Counted from the first letter of the stretch, positions 46,979-59,443 are shown. The stretch is 64,000 nucleotides of DNA from Nectonema munidae (GCA_030549495.1 JAUIRK010000561.1:7501-71500); one strand, 5' to 3'. The notes: generated by a model from the sequence alone, not told the origin. Translations and numbers: made by a program.

Positions 46979-47555
46979 CAAGCTTTTTTTGCTTGTGGAC
47001 CCTTTGAGCGATAACCTTATTAACTGTGGACCCCCATGATCTATAAGAGACATGTATAAATAAATATGTATATTCAAATAGGGAAAACATTTCAATTTAA
47101 TTGTAAATTAAGAAAAACGAATGTATATTATATTCATAATTTCACATCTAAAGGCTTCCAAGGACAATATAAACAAAAAATGTACGATAATGACTTTGAC
47201 ATACATCTTAGTAATTTATATCGCTACTTACATGGTGATTAGATAAAAATTAGTAATATGGTCATTAGATGTCCAAACCATATAAAATATTCCTACATCC
47301 GATTTTTATTTTACTATTATACACTCTTTAGTATAAACATTTTAGAATATATTGTATAAATAGCTTGTCAATTAAGCGCAAAAAGCAGTGGATGCCCATA
47401 ACTCGTTTGGTTACATATTCTTTATTTTTGGCAAAGACTTCATGGACACCTTACTGTGTTAAAAGGACCTCCAATATTCACATTTTTGTCCATGGACCCC
47501 CTTAAATTTTCAATGGACCCTTAGGGATCCATGTGGACCCCGTTGGAAAACCTTG
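46979..47555. mobile_element. Worn hAT-like element
   Basis: Ends CAGGGGTTCACAAGC and, inverted, CAAGGTTTTCCAACG, with several subterminal TGGACCCC motifs at both sides (for example 46996, 47024, 47488, 47532). The target duplication is no longer clear. Confidence 0.5.
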
Positions 47556-48100
47556 GACTAAACTTTAAATTAAAAAAATCAAAATTTAAAATAAAAAACT
47601 GAACTTCATAAAAAGAGAGATTAAGATAATATACCCTTAACTTACTGTTTTCCCATACTTAATAAATTCATATAAATTTCATTTCAGACTAAATAGTTTA
47701 AAAATTTTTAAATTTTAGAATGTAAAAATAAAAAAAAAAAAAGTTTATTTATAAAAAAATTTTGTTGAAGCCTAATTTATATAAAAATTATATTTACACT
47801 TGTAACAAATTATCTCCCATTTCGAAATCTTCCATCTTTAGCGCTAACTAGTAATGAATAGTAAAAAAGTGGTAAAATTAATTATCAAGTTCCATCACTC
47901 TAACTAAAACTCTTAAAATAGTAATAATACTAATTGTTAATTAAATTAAATATTTTTATTTTTATAAATAAATTGTATTTAGATGGCGTTAATATGTTGA
48001 CATTAATTCCTATATGTTTTAATTATTTCATAAAGTAACTCCTTTTACCTTGTTGTATGGATATTTATGATTAAAATTAGAAAATAATGCTATATAAAAA
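47556..48100. other. Intergenic, no feature seen
   Basis: Very AT-rich, nothing recognised. Confidence 0.4.
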
Positions 48101-48243
48101 GGGGCGTGTGGAAGGTTGGTTAGATAATGGGCTTCCATAACTCAAGCTTTTGGGGTTCGATCCCGTGTCAAGCCTTCTTTCTTCATATCTCGATACAAAC
48201 AGCGCAATTGCGCCTTCTCCACGAAAACCCTCCATATACCGAT
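48101..48243 (+). mobile_element. tRNA-derived SINE, family B (copy 3)
   Basis: GGGGCGT start, GGTTGGTTAGATAATGG head, B box GGTTCGATCCC near 48154, and the CAATTGCGCCTTCTC body. The tail is worn. Confidence 0.85.
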
Positions 48244-49033
48244 ATGCTATGAAGAAAAGTAGATTTTTTTTAATTCAAATATTTTAATTTTTGTTCGTTC
48301 AAATATGTAGAGTTCTTTCCTCCTCAAAATGATCACTTACGATTTTCATTATACTTTGAATCACTAATCTAAAATTTTTTAGGATATTTATAAAGTACAC
48401 ATAATAAATTTATGAAAGCATTTCTCACACTCATTGTGGCAGATTTCGAACTTGTTATCTCACTAATTTCCATTATGCTTTCGAATTCATCTTAAACCTT
48501 AGCAGACATCTTTCTTCAACCTGGAATGCAGGTCCCCCTATAAAAGTATTATCCGCTTGAAAGCGGGGGTTTCATGTGAGCCAGATTTCTCACACTCATT
48601 GTTGCCTGCTTAACTTCTTCTTCAATTCTTTCTATTCCTCATTCATGATCTTTTCAACCTTTCTATTGTGAACTTTTTGATTCTATTCTTGGTTTTGTTA
48701 TTTCTTTCAAACAGTGCTGGAGTGTTGACCACTCACTATCTTCTCTATTCTATGCTTTATATTCTTTAAATGTATTATAAATTATAAGTCTTAATAATAA
48801 AAACGTAAAATGAAGTTTTGGAAAAAGATTTATTTAAAATTTCAAATACGCACAGTCTTCATGGTTTGCATTCTTTGTCAGACGTTTCCAGAAAAGCCTG
48901 CTGTTTTCGCACGGCTCTTCTTTAACTCCTTTTTTGGAATTCTCTTCTTTGCTTCACTTGCATTTTGTCGCCATGAACACTGTGTCTATATGAAATATTG
49001 AATCACTCATCTTCCAAAACTTAATTTTACTTT
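48244..49033. other. Intergenic, no gene seen
   Basis: TTTCTCACACTCATTGT occurs twice (48421 and 48587), a short direct repeat. Nothing else is supported. Confidence 0.4.
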
Positions 49034-49039
49034 TTTATT
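49034..49039 (-). promoter_or_regulatory. Poly(A) signal of the EB-module gene
   Basis: AATAAA on the minus strand, 110 bp past the stop codon, in good position for 3' end formation. Confidence 0.55.
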
Positions 49040-49148
49040 ATTAAAACGGACAATTTATAAGGAAATAGGATGAATTATTATTAATTCACTACAACTATTA
49101 AAGATTTTACAAGCCGAGTTTTGGATTGAAGTAGTACATGCTTGCAGA

Positions 49149-52007
49149 TTAAAGGTCTACAGTTGCAATGGTAGTCTCCAAGTTCTCTAAAATATCTTTT
49201 ACTTTCTCTTTGTCTTCCTTTCGCTTCTTCACATACGGCAATAATATGTGGAAGCATAAATATATTACAAATACTACACCTACTAAAATCCCTATCAACC
49301 AGAAGAAAAATATAAGCAGACGGTAAATTCTAAAACTTTTGCTTTTCATGTTGATTCTATGTATTGAAATTTGTTTCTTTTCCAGCTTTATTTCATCACT
49401 GATTTTCATATAGCGAAATAAATGCGTCTTTATCTGTTTTCCGTTTAATTTTTTGCGCGTGTACAGCAGTATTATGATCTTATCCCTCAAAATTAAGACA
49501 GTGTTGTCAACATAATATTTCAAATGCTTATTCAGCACTGCTTCCAAGTTGTCTTTGATTCTCATCTTAATTTCAGCCTTCTTCTCGTGATTCCACCCTC
49601 TTGCGTTTGATCTTTTCATTCGTATACTCGCAACGTTAACGTAGCATTTGCTTCTTATCTTAGGTTGGCACTCATTATCTCTCCACACTTGCCCATCTCT
49701 ACACACACATCTCAATCCCTTACACACCAAGCCTTGCATGCATATTTCACCTTGTGTGCAATTGCTTTTATACCCCCTGAAACTTTTACAGATCGTACCG
49801 TCAAAGTATCCATTGAAGCATTGGCAAGTATAACGCAATTTACTCATCATCACTCTCAACTGGCAGTAATCACTCTTACACTCCTTATCCATGTTGCACG
49901 CGTGCCCGAATTCCTTCTTCTCTTGACAAATAATTAAAGAGGTTCTGTTGCTTCCTGTTCTAGCTTCAAAATGGCTGCCACCACACTTACAAACGCCCTT
50001 CTGGCAGCTGTGGGAGCTGCACTGCTCATTACTTTTACACTCCACACCCACTTCTTTCTTCTTGAAACATTTGGAGTCATCGCCGTAACTCGTCGTTTCG
50101 TCGCAAGCACACACGCCATTCGTACAACGCATGCTTTTCTTGCACTCCAAATCTGATAGGCATTCCCCACCCAATTCAGCTACTCTCACTTTCTCACAAG
50201 TGAAGGTGTATCCAAACTCCCTTTTCTCATGGATCACACTGGCAAAAGCGAATAAATAGTCTTTATCGAAAACAGCTGCGCGCGATTCACGCCTTCCACA
50301 CTTAAACGCTGAACACGCCTCTGTAAAAAAGGAAGGCAGTTTGTTCTCTTTCTTGTAAAAGTCAAAATCTTCGCACCGCTTCTCCATAAACCACTTTTCG
50401 TTGCTTTCCCGTGTAAATTCGTTTCTCTCGGGCCCACACTTAAAGATGCTCTTCACTTCTACGCCCATCCGCTCAAAATGAAAGGAAATTGCGTGTGCCT
50501 CTCGTTGAACTAATTTTTGCAAGAACCCTTTTATCTCATTGCTCTTAGCTTTCGTGTACAAGAACACGCTGACTTTCTTTTTCTCTCTTTCTATCTCTAT
50601 TTTACTGCCGACATACAAATCTGGGAAGTATTGAGTCATGAATCTTAACAAACCACTCTTAATCTCACTCTTCATGACTTCCGTGTTTGAGAGCTCTTCC
50701 TTTGTTTTAAATCGAATGAAAAATGGACAAATAGGATGCGTTTCTGGATTCGGTACACACTCTTTGCCATCATAAAAATAGTCTTTCTCACAATCACATG
50801 TGGGAAAATCTTCGCCTTTGCACACGTGTGACTCTTGAGGATTGCAGTTTTCTGAGTATATTTCTTTACATCTCTGCTTATACTTTTTAAAATCTTTGCA
50901 CTTGCCCTCCAATAGAAATCCTTTGAAGCAGGCACATAACGACTTGTCTCCTTGGTGCTCACAAAAACCAGTCTCACACTCGGCGTGTGACAGACACTCC
51001 TCTCCGAATTTCTTGCTAACTATACCTTCTCTGATCTTATTTTCTGAACTTTGACATTGTTTTAGAGAACAGTTGCCACTGAAACACTGCGAATTCATTT
51101 CACATTCGTTTCCAATCTCCACCATTTTATAGCACCCGCCTTCATAACATACACCGCTAAAACACTCTACATGCCTTCCACAAGATTGGCCATAAGCTTT
51201 CTTTGCTACACATCTGTTTTTTTCTCTAAACTCATTTAAGTAACATAAACAGGCTCCAAAAACACACCTATGGGTCAAGCATTCTCCACTCAAATGACAA
51301 ACTTGCAACCACTCTTTTTTTTCATAACACTTTTTGCCTTTTTGGTATTCTTTGTCTTTGCAATGACACTTACCATCTTCACAGTTCGCCGACAAACACT
51401 CTTCTGATCTTGAGCAATTGTCGAGAATCCTCTTCAACTTTTTATTTTTAGATGGAACTTTTTTAAACTTTTGATATTTCTTTCCCTCATCAGATCGACG
51501 TGTGGAAACACATATGTTATCCGAGCACACATTACTAAAGCATTCTCTATTTATCTTACATGATTCCCCTCCTCTTCTCCTTGACAAGCATTCCCCATTC
51601 ATTTCAAATGAGCCTTTCACACATCTACACAGGAATGTCGACTTATCGCAGTAATTAGTTTGGCAGTCATCATTCATATTACAATTTACTCCAAATTTTT
51701 TTGTTCTTTTCAATTTACACATCAAAATCTTATCCAATTCTGCGTATTTTTGGAAATAGACTCCAAATTTGTTTTTGTACTCACTTGGCATTGAAATATG
51801 TTTTGTGTAGAATTTATTCATATCACAATGCGTGTTTTTACAACTTACGACCATATAATTTTCCTCTACTCCATTAAAATTCAATTTTATATATCTATCA
51901 ACTTCTTGACAAACTTCATCTAATCCTTGGTTGTTGTTTATTCGGGACCCTTCAAAAAATATTAATATGAAGGAGAGTATAAAAAAATATATTTTTAAGA
52001 AATTCAT
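49149..52007 (-). CDS. EB-module, SEA-like type I membrane protein, 952 aa, intron-free
   Basis: Unbroken frame. An in-frame TAG lies 15 bases before the ATG, so this Met is the first. Residues 1-20 are a signal peptide. Then, twice over, come (a) a cysteine domain (33-109; 545-616), (b) a run of EB-like six-Cys modules (about 8 at 109-418; about 4 at 616-780) and (c) a SEA-like segment (427-523; 788-890). A transmembrane helix at about 897-924 and a 28-residue Lys/Glu-rich tail follow. The (a) copies have Cys spacings 23-5-36-12 and 20-5-34-12. The (c) copies share EIK...YV...KK..VFLYTK.K.N against EIK...YYV...DKIIILLYTRKKLN. EB modules are extracellular and common in nematodes and arthropods, and SEA domains typically sit before a membrane span. 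I infer a surface receptor or adhesion protein; the ligand is unknown. The SEA call is structural guesswork from position, size and pattern. The gene is clearly richer in G+C than its flanks. Confidence 0.85.
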   Translation of the reverse strand: MNFLKIYFFILSFILIFFEGSRINNNQGLDEVCQEVDRYIKLNFNGVEENYMVVSCKNTHCDMNKFYTKHISMPSEYKNKFGVYFQKYAELDKILMCKLKRTKKFGVNCNMNDDCQTNYCDKSTFLCRCVKGSFEMNGECLSRRRGGESCKINRECFSNVCSDNICVSTRRSDEGKKYQKFKKVPSKNKKLKRILDNCSRSEECLSANCEDGKCHCKDKEYQKGKKCYEKKEWLQVCHLSGECLTHRCVFGACLCYLNEFREKNRCVAKKAYGQSCGRHVECFSGVCYEGGCYKMVEIGNECEMNSQCFSGNCSLKQCQSSENKIREGIVSKKFGEECLSHAECETGFCEHQGDKSLCACFKGFLLEGKCKDFKKYKQRCKEIYSENCNPQESHVCKGEDFPTCDCEKDYFYDGKECVPNPETHPICPFFIRFKTKEELSNTEVMKSEIKSGLLRFMTQYFPDLYVGSKIEIEREKKKVSVFLYTKAKSNEIKGFLQKLVQREAHAISFHFERMGVEVKSIFKCGPERNEFTRESNEKWFMEKRCEDFDFYKKENKLPSFFTEACSAFKCGRRESRAAVFDKDYLFAFASVIHEKREFGYTFTCEKVRVAELGGECLSDLECKKSMRCTNGVCACDETTSYGDDSKCFKKKEVGVECKSNEQCSSHSCQKGVCKCGGSHFEARTGSNRTSLIICQEKKEFGHACNMDKECKSDYCQLRVMMSKLRYTCQCFNGYFDGTICKSFRGYKSNCTQGEICMQGLVCKGLRCVCRDGQVWRDNECQPKIRSKCYVNVASIRMKRSNARGWNHEKKAEIKMRIKDNLEAVLNKHLKYYVDNTVLILRDKIIILLYTRKKLNGKQIKTHLFRYMKISDEIKLEKKQISIHRINMKSKSFRIYRLLIFFFWLIGILVGVVFVIYLCFHILLPYVKKRKEDKEKVKDILENLETTIATVDL

Positions 52008-52861
52008 TATGCCTCTAATCTAAAATGTAAATAATGTTATATCATAAAATGAATTACTAATGCAGTGTAATATCATAAAATGAATTAGTAATGCAGTATG
52101 ACATGCATTTATCAATGAAATTACTCACATTTTTAACCAATTAAATCACACCATTTAAAATGAAAATGTTAACTTTATTCAATTACGTCATACTTTATTT
52201 TTGATGTGATATATATGTTCCTATATAAATCCTAGTGTTTGTGTTTGTGTGTGTCGCTAGAAGCTTTTTGATTGGTTGAAATTATTTATTGACATAAAAT
52301 TGAGCAATCAAAGGAGAGAATATTAGACTATATAAAAAATACACAGAAAAGATACAACTATGCTAAAAACGAATAACTCATCATCACACCATATAATACG
52401 AACAACGATTAACTAACTAACTACTCTATATAATTTAAGCGCACTCATCAGACCATATAAAAATACACACAAACATATAGCTTTAGCCATAGAGCCTATA
52501 ACTAACCCTAAAACTTATATTAAATACTCTGATTGTCAGATTTAATATCCTTTTTGCAATCAATTTCAAACTAATTCATATTGTGAATTCAATGTGGATC
52601 ATATTTTTTTTATTAAAATCAATCAATTCTGAAAAAAAGTTGAAATAGTCATAATATTTTTTGAAAGTGATTTAAAATAGCTATTCACTTCAAAATGGGT
52701 TTTTTATCAAGGATATTTAAAAATAGCCGGTCCCGTGGTCGTTCCATCTTAATTTACCAACACTCTACCAAAGATCTTTACAGCGAAGCGAGAAACGACA
52801 AAGCACAACCATGAAATTTGCCATCCTATGTTGAGACTAATGTAAGATATATGCTGTATTA
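52008..52861. other. 5' flank of the EB-module gene
   Basis: At 52043-52098 a 35-bp unit containing ATATCATAAAATGAATTA and AATGCAGT is tandemly doubled, starting 36 bp upstream of the ATG. A TTTATATAGG-like box on the gene's strand lies near 52215-52225. Both are possible promoter parts but unproven. ACTCATCA.ACCATATAA occurs at 52376 and 52443. Confidence 0.35.
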
Positions 52862-52950
52862 GAGTGAGTCTGTAACGCTCCCGGTGTTTTGATAGTGCTG
52901 TACACTCTCACCTCTGACCTGAGTTCGATTCCCAGAAATGTGAATAACTT
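52862..52950 (+). mobile_element. tRNA-like SINE head, worn
   Basis: GCTCCCGGTGTTTTGATAGT with B box GAGTTCGATTCCCAG at 52921-52935. Its body does not match families A-C clearly. Confidence 0.45.
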
Positions 52951-54588
52951 TTATTCCCCAAAGTTCTTACACTTATTTCAATACAATATTTTGCTCTCCT
53001 ATAACTAATTAAATATCTCAAAACTGTAACAAGGAACATGAGGGTACAGCGATCTCGCTTCATTTTTCTTAAAACTTCCCTAACATATTTATTTAACATT
53101 TTTATTATACTTTTTGAAAAATATGATAATCTAAAAATTTCATTCCAGTCCTATGCAAACTTTTTATTCCAAGTTTTGTTTGCCATCTCTTTTAGTTGTG
53201 TGCAAAGGCTTTGTCTTTCTATTCAAAAGGGATGCCAAGAATATATTAAAAAAACTTTTTTCTAAATTATTCACTTTCTACTGTATTTTTCGCCTAAAAA
53301 TCATTTTTAATAAAATCATTTTTAATAAGTTTCTAATTTATGTGTTTGTTCACGTTAGCTTTGAAAGATTGTTGCCAAATTTTCTATATATTTTTGAATG
53401 ATGTTGGAATCTATCATTTTATAATAAGAAGAAGAAAAATGGCTGAATAAAGGGAAGGAGAATAGATTTGGGAATAAAAATGATCATGAGATTTATTTTT
53501 ATTTCTAACTTTTTTTTAATTTTTTGGCGCCTTTTTTATTTATTGAAAAGTGTGAGGGATGAAGGTAATCTGTAAAAAGTTTGCTAGAGTACCTTTTTGT
53601 TGTTATTGAACATTTTTCGATTAAAAATAATAAATTGAAATTCACTTCAATTATGACTAAATTGTTTATATTTTTTATCGTATTTATTTGTTTGGTTTAT
53701 TTCATATCTCTTTCATAATGAATGTATATAGAGGTTGGCTTCACTAATCTGGCATCATTGGGACATGGATGAAGGTGGTTTGTCAGATTAGCCATGTATT
53801 AGTGTAAAATACAACAAACTTACAAACTAATCAATAAGGCATTAAATTTAAAATTATATACTAATTCAACTTATAAACTTTTTTTATATGATCTTTCATT
53901 TGTTGTACAATGTATTACAGAATAGTTGCATTAAATTTTCTCTTATACTTATTCCAAACTTTTCCTTGAAAAAACTCTCAACTTTTTGGAAGCAGAATCA
54001 GAGCAGAATTACTGTTAATATCAGATTACTGATTGCCGAATTAGCGATAATAGCCAACCTGTTTTTTGTATATTTTTTAAAATTTTTCTCCGATGAAGCT
54101 TTTATACTTTGGACTGTTCCAACTAATACTTTTTTTCTTAAGTCATTCTTACTTATATCCCTATAAAAAGCCACATATTCCCTAAATTTGGCAAAAATTG
54201 AGGAAAAAACGGAAAATGATTCCGGGGTCTAAGATCCATTCAATTGTTGCGCGATATATATTTATATATAAGTGGATTAGGAATATCAGTAAAATTAAAT
54301 TTATTAGCGAGTTTTGTCGTATTTTAACGAATTTGTTCAGGTTGCTTTGATATTTAAAAAAAATTGAAGATGGAGATTTGACAATTGTTTTTACATTCAT
54401 TTTGGCAAAGACATATTCAGGCTAAATTTAACAAAATAAAAACGTACTTTGACAAACTCTAATTCGCTTGCTAGCATTGATTCAAAAATAAAGAATATAC
54501 TATTTCCTGTTTTGGCTGAGATTGATAAAAAATTCTCTGTTTGTCTGATGCTTAACAGAATAAGCAGAGTTTGTTGCATAGTTTAGAC
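52951..54588. other. Intergenic, no gene seen
   Basis: Near 53735-53800, TTCACTAATCTGGCA and GTTTGTCAGATTAGCCATG recall Tigger ends, but no complete element was found. ATCATTTTTAATAA is doubled at 53300-53327. Confidence 0.35.
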
Positions 54589-54750
54589 CAGTGGTTCTTA
54601 ACCCCTTTAGGATATGTTTACCCCTAAATATTATGAAAAAATTTATATGACCCCTATAAAATTCTTTTTGATTCAGCCGTTTAAAGTTAAAAACAAGAAA
54701 ATTTACATGTTATATTTTATAATACAATCACTTGTTTAGTCCCCCTCAAA
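54589..54750. mobile_element. hAT end fragment
   Basis: Starts CAGTGGTTCTTAACCCCTTT, a common animal hAT terminus, with ACCCCTA repeats following. No matching right end was found. Confidence 0.45.
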
Positions 54751-57700
54751 CTACTGTTTGCTGCAAAGTTATTTTTTTTGGATAACACTTCGAAAGGGTT
54801 TGAGACTTGTTTGGAGCCTAATGACTTAGCCTTTTATTCTCAATGAATGTGTTTTGATATATTTTCACCTTTAGATTTTATAACTTAAATTTTGTTATTT
54901 TTTTTAGTTTTCTGTCATCACTATGTTTTACCTGAAGAGCTCCAAATCGAATATGGTAAGTCATTGTATCAATCACAATTTACCTTATATATACTAGAGG
55001 AGGAATCTCCAACTTAAATGAATTGACAGCCATACCTCATCCGAATGGTGGTTTAAACATTATTTCTATAATAAAAAAAGAAGAGATAAAAATCTCAAAA
55101 AATGGCGTAAATTCAAATTATTGGCATGTAATACATGTGAATGAATACGTATATGCCTCAACTAAGGAAATCTACCATCTAAAAACTTGCTGAATCACGA
55201 ATGATGTCAAAAAGTTCAGTTTGAATAAAGAAAGGAACTTGAATATCAACAGCAAAGTTGTTCAAAAAGATGCCTAGCCTGTGAGACTTGCGTCCTTCAA
55301 TGCTCTGAAGCATCTGTAAAATTCTCTCTCCGACTATATAAACGCAAAGTTAAATTTTTTTAAGTCATATCAAAAAAAGATGTCAAAACATCTTTTTTCA
55401 GCTTTAGCAAAGCTTATTTATCAAAATATAGATCATCAAATGCTATAAGGGTATAATTATAATTAGTATTTTTAATTAAAATAAACTCTAGTGTGTGATG
55501 AAAGTAATGATGCTAGATTGCAGAATTTTCAAGATCCAATCAAAAATTTGATATCTGCATACCAAAAATAATCTAAAATCACTTGCCTCTATATTCATAA
55601 ATTTCATCATAAAATGCAAATATTTCTTTTTTAACTGGTTACCTTGCTAATTATAGTCAGCTAGTTAATATTAGCTAATTAGTTAACGTTAGTTAGATAT
55701 AGTTAGTTATACTAACTAAAGATAAACTATATACTAACTACATATACAAAACTTCTCATAATGTTAGATATATTTAAAAAACATATGTGCTTATTTTTGA
55801 ATAATTTTACGTGTTGCGTCTGTAGTGGAATTGTTTCCATATATTCATTTTAATGACATTTAACATTTTGTGATCATGAAAGAATTTCTCTTGATATGTT
55901 GATTTCATCTGACCCACGTGTCTGACACATCCATATTTTTAAGATAACAAAATGGAAATAGTCAATTTTATTGTTGAAACAGGAACAATGGGTTATTAAT
56001 GGAAAATTGTCGTGTATCTATGATTACTATAGGTCTTGCATTATTGAATTCAGAATGAAATCTCTTTTGCTTCATTTTACACATAAATTCGCATAGTGTA
56101 GGTTCTATGTTCTGTTTTTTTTGAAAATGTGAATGTAAAATTGGTCAAGTTATTATGCATACTTAAATGACATAAGGATTGTATTGTATAAATCATAAAG
56201 ATATTCACTAAATTCTTATTGGTTAAGCATGATTGATAAAAGAAGTTTTTAAGTTTTAATGCTTTTAATTGATTTGCTCGTTTTAGAATCTTTCCTCCTT
56301 TCCTAATTGAGTGACATTTAAAAACTTTTAAATGATTAACTATTTTTATCCACCAAAATTCTTCTTATACTTGGAAGAATATGGGACTTTTTAAAACAGA
56401 TACGCATAGGAGCATATCAACATTGAATTTTCGTTTATATAAAACCTATAAATTGAAGACATTTCAATGCGTTAATGTTACTTATACATTTAAGATAGGT
56501 CATTCGATATATACTTTTAAGACAATCTTCCAAATATTCTTTTTGAATTTTGTACATTATTTGAATTGATATAAACCCCTAAAAGAGAATTGTCTAAAGT
56601 ATTTTTCCAAAATTCTCAATATATATAAATAACAAATTTAATATTTTTAGACAGAATACTTTCTCCATGGAGCAGATTTGAAAATTTGATTGACCCTGTT
56701 GTCATTTACGAGTAAGACTTCTATTTAATATCTGTAGTTGATAAAAAGAAACACAACTATGAAAAAGAGTTCAAATTTATATACTCAGTGATAGCCTACG
56801 TTACCGGCCATATAAATTGTATTTTCAAACTTAAAACATTTTTTTGCTATCCTAAAATCGTATCGCAATGAAAAAATGCGATATTTAAGAACGGATAAAA
56901 ATTTTGAAAAAAAATCGAAACATAATAACGTAATTAAACATGATCAAGGTATTTGTTTGATGTTTTTTAACGGGCGAATAAACGCTTCAAATGTTATACA
57001 AACATTGCATATTAATATTATGTTTTATAATTTTTATTTTTTTTTATAAAATTATTCATTTGAAAGAAATAACGAATTTATGTAAAATTAGATAAATCTT
57101 CAAACAGTTCATTTTAAAAATGCAAGATATTGCAACGTTAAAAACACTCCTCTCATTTATGTCGTTTTTTAGCATGAATCGTTTATCACTTAAAACGTAT
57201 TTTAGAGAATAAAAATTCATCATTTTTGAGGGCAGAAAGAGTTTGAATAATTAATTTTTTCTTGTACATAAATTAAGTAAAAAAATCATTTGTTATATAT
57301 ACTCTTTTGTATAAATTGATTCAATGTCCACTGGCTTGAACTTGATAAATCTATTTACAACTCACAAGTTCGATAAAATAAATGGGGACCAAAGATTGAA
57401 ATCGTACTGAACTTCAATATGTTTTTAAGTAGTTTACTTATTTTTCTTACGTAATTTGGAATTGAATTCCTTGCAAAAAAGCCCTCGTATTGTAAAGTAG
57501 TGCATTCCACCTCTGCAAGCCGTGCAATGAAATCTCGCTCTTAAATGTCTCGCAATATTTTTTAGTAATTCTGGAAACAGACTCTCAGAATCACGCTACA
57601 TGCAAAAATTTAGAAAGGCAAGGAAACGAGTTGAAGTTCATGACAGATATAAAAGAGGTTAGTTAATAATTGTCACTTCTCAATTTTTTTCTAAACCCAT

Positions 57701-58529
57701 ATGTTGCGGACATAAGATGTTTTTACATAATATTTCAGCTAAATTTAAAGATAACTTTTAAATATTCTTACGTGTTCGTTTACAGAGCATTAAGTTTATC
57801 TAAAAGTTAGAGATGAATCAGAAAATTTGGTAAAATAAATTCATTGACTAAAATCATTTTTAAAAAGAAGTATTATCTGTTTTCATTTCATGTTTATTAA
57901 AAAGTAAAAATTTAATTTAATTCAAAGAAAATATTTATCATTTTATGATTAAAACTATAACTAGCAAACTCTTGGAATAAATTACTTTTAGATTTCTACT
58001 CTTTTATTCTAATAATAATTTGTTAATTCATTAGTGATTTAAAAAGTAATAGCATGTAATATTAATTATACTTATTGTTATTGAGGATGCAATATAAATC
58101 GTCATCTTTAAGCTCTTAAACTGTTTTGAAGTCAGAATAACGAATATTTGAATTTATTATTTTTTTTCAATCTCTGAAATATTCTATACATATATTCATC
58201 GATAAATAAAGTAATAAATCTCTGCTATTCGTTTATCACCACTAAACGTATACTCTGTGAAAGGGTTTTTCGGCGATTTAAACCTCCCTTAGTTTCAATA
58301 TGTGTCTTCAAAGTCGTGTTGAAATGCATACCGAGTTGGAAGAAACTGTTTTGTTTTCAAAAATATTGAATAAACGCGGAAAAACGAAGAATATTTAGTT
58401 GATAAAAAATTTTTTTAATACAAAATTAAATTTTTTTTTATTTTTTATTAGCAAAAAATAAATATTATTGATTATTATTATTGATTACAATAAATATAAT
58501 ATTATAAAATCTCTCCCATTCAATACTTT
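54751..58529. other. Intergenic, no gene seen
   Basis: At 55646-55742 a cluster of TTAGTTA motifs includes an imperfect hairpin (GTTAGTTAGATATAGTTAGT against ACTAACTAAAG...ACTATATACTAACT). No coding sequence or named repeat was found in the rest. Confidence 0.4.
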
Positions 58530-58870
58530 TAGGCTTTATTGTCAATAGATTAGAAGTTTTTCAATTATTTCAATTGCAATATTTTTTATAAATTTTTTTT
58601 TAACAATTTAATAGCTATAGTGAACATTCATTTAATTTCAAAAGTAAATATTTTTTATTCTATGTTTCATCGAATAAAATTTCTACAAAATTTTTCAAAC
58701 TTCAAAGATAGAATAGGAAAATTTTTTAAATGATCGGTTACATCATTTTATATAAGAACCGATACTGTAGAGGGATTCAGAAACGGTCACTAGTTCAAAT
58801 CACACTTTTAGAATTTGAAGTTTCCTGGAAAAGAAGTTGAACATGCGTCTATAGTTGTTGCTAACGTGAG
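58530..58870. repeat. Dispersed AT-rich repeat, partner of 11430-11720
   Basis: See 11430-11720. Shared blocks occur in the same order and orientation over about 300 bp. Confidence 0.55.
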
Positions 58871-59443
58871 GCTGTGGCATCTAGCCATCCACTGTTAGTA
58901 TTGATGGTCATTTTGTTTATTAATTGAATGTACCATTGTGGTCTATATAATCAATTTCTAATCTAATCAAAGCTTAGGTTTTGAAATATCAATAACATAT
59001 AAATCAGGCAATAATTTTTAGGTATGGGGCGCATTGAAGTTTACCTAGGGTTTGGCGAATCGCAATAAAACTTGATTTCATCAAAATTTTAAAAGCATAT
59101 TAATAAATTCCAAGCACATATGTTTCATCCAAAGTAATTGGTCAAAAATAAAATTGTTCGCTTATTCGCAGTGATTAACAGGAACTGTGATGGCTTCAGT
59201 CTAAAAATATTAATTATTTTGAATTGTTCAAAAAAAGTGATAACATATGAGTTGACTTCATAGATTTCAAAGGTTTAAATGCAATGAAATTCTATAGCGT
59301 TAAACAAAATATTTTTATAAATTTTTGCAATTGAAATTTTGTTATTACTTTTAAAAGTGAAATTTACAATCTGAACAAATTCTTAGGTGGAGATCGAATA
59401 ATAAAAATAAAAATAAAATTTAATTCCGAAGGACTTAATTTAA
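58871..59443. other. Intergenic, no feature seen
   Basis: Nothing recognised. Confidence 0.4.

Noticed and set aside
49648-51054. Plus-strand open frames inside the EB-module gene
   Set aside because: Shadows of the long minus-strand coding frame.
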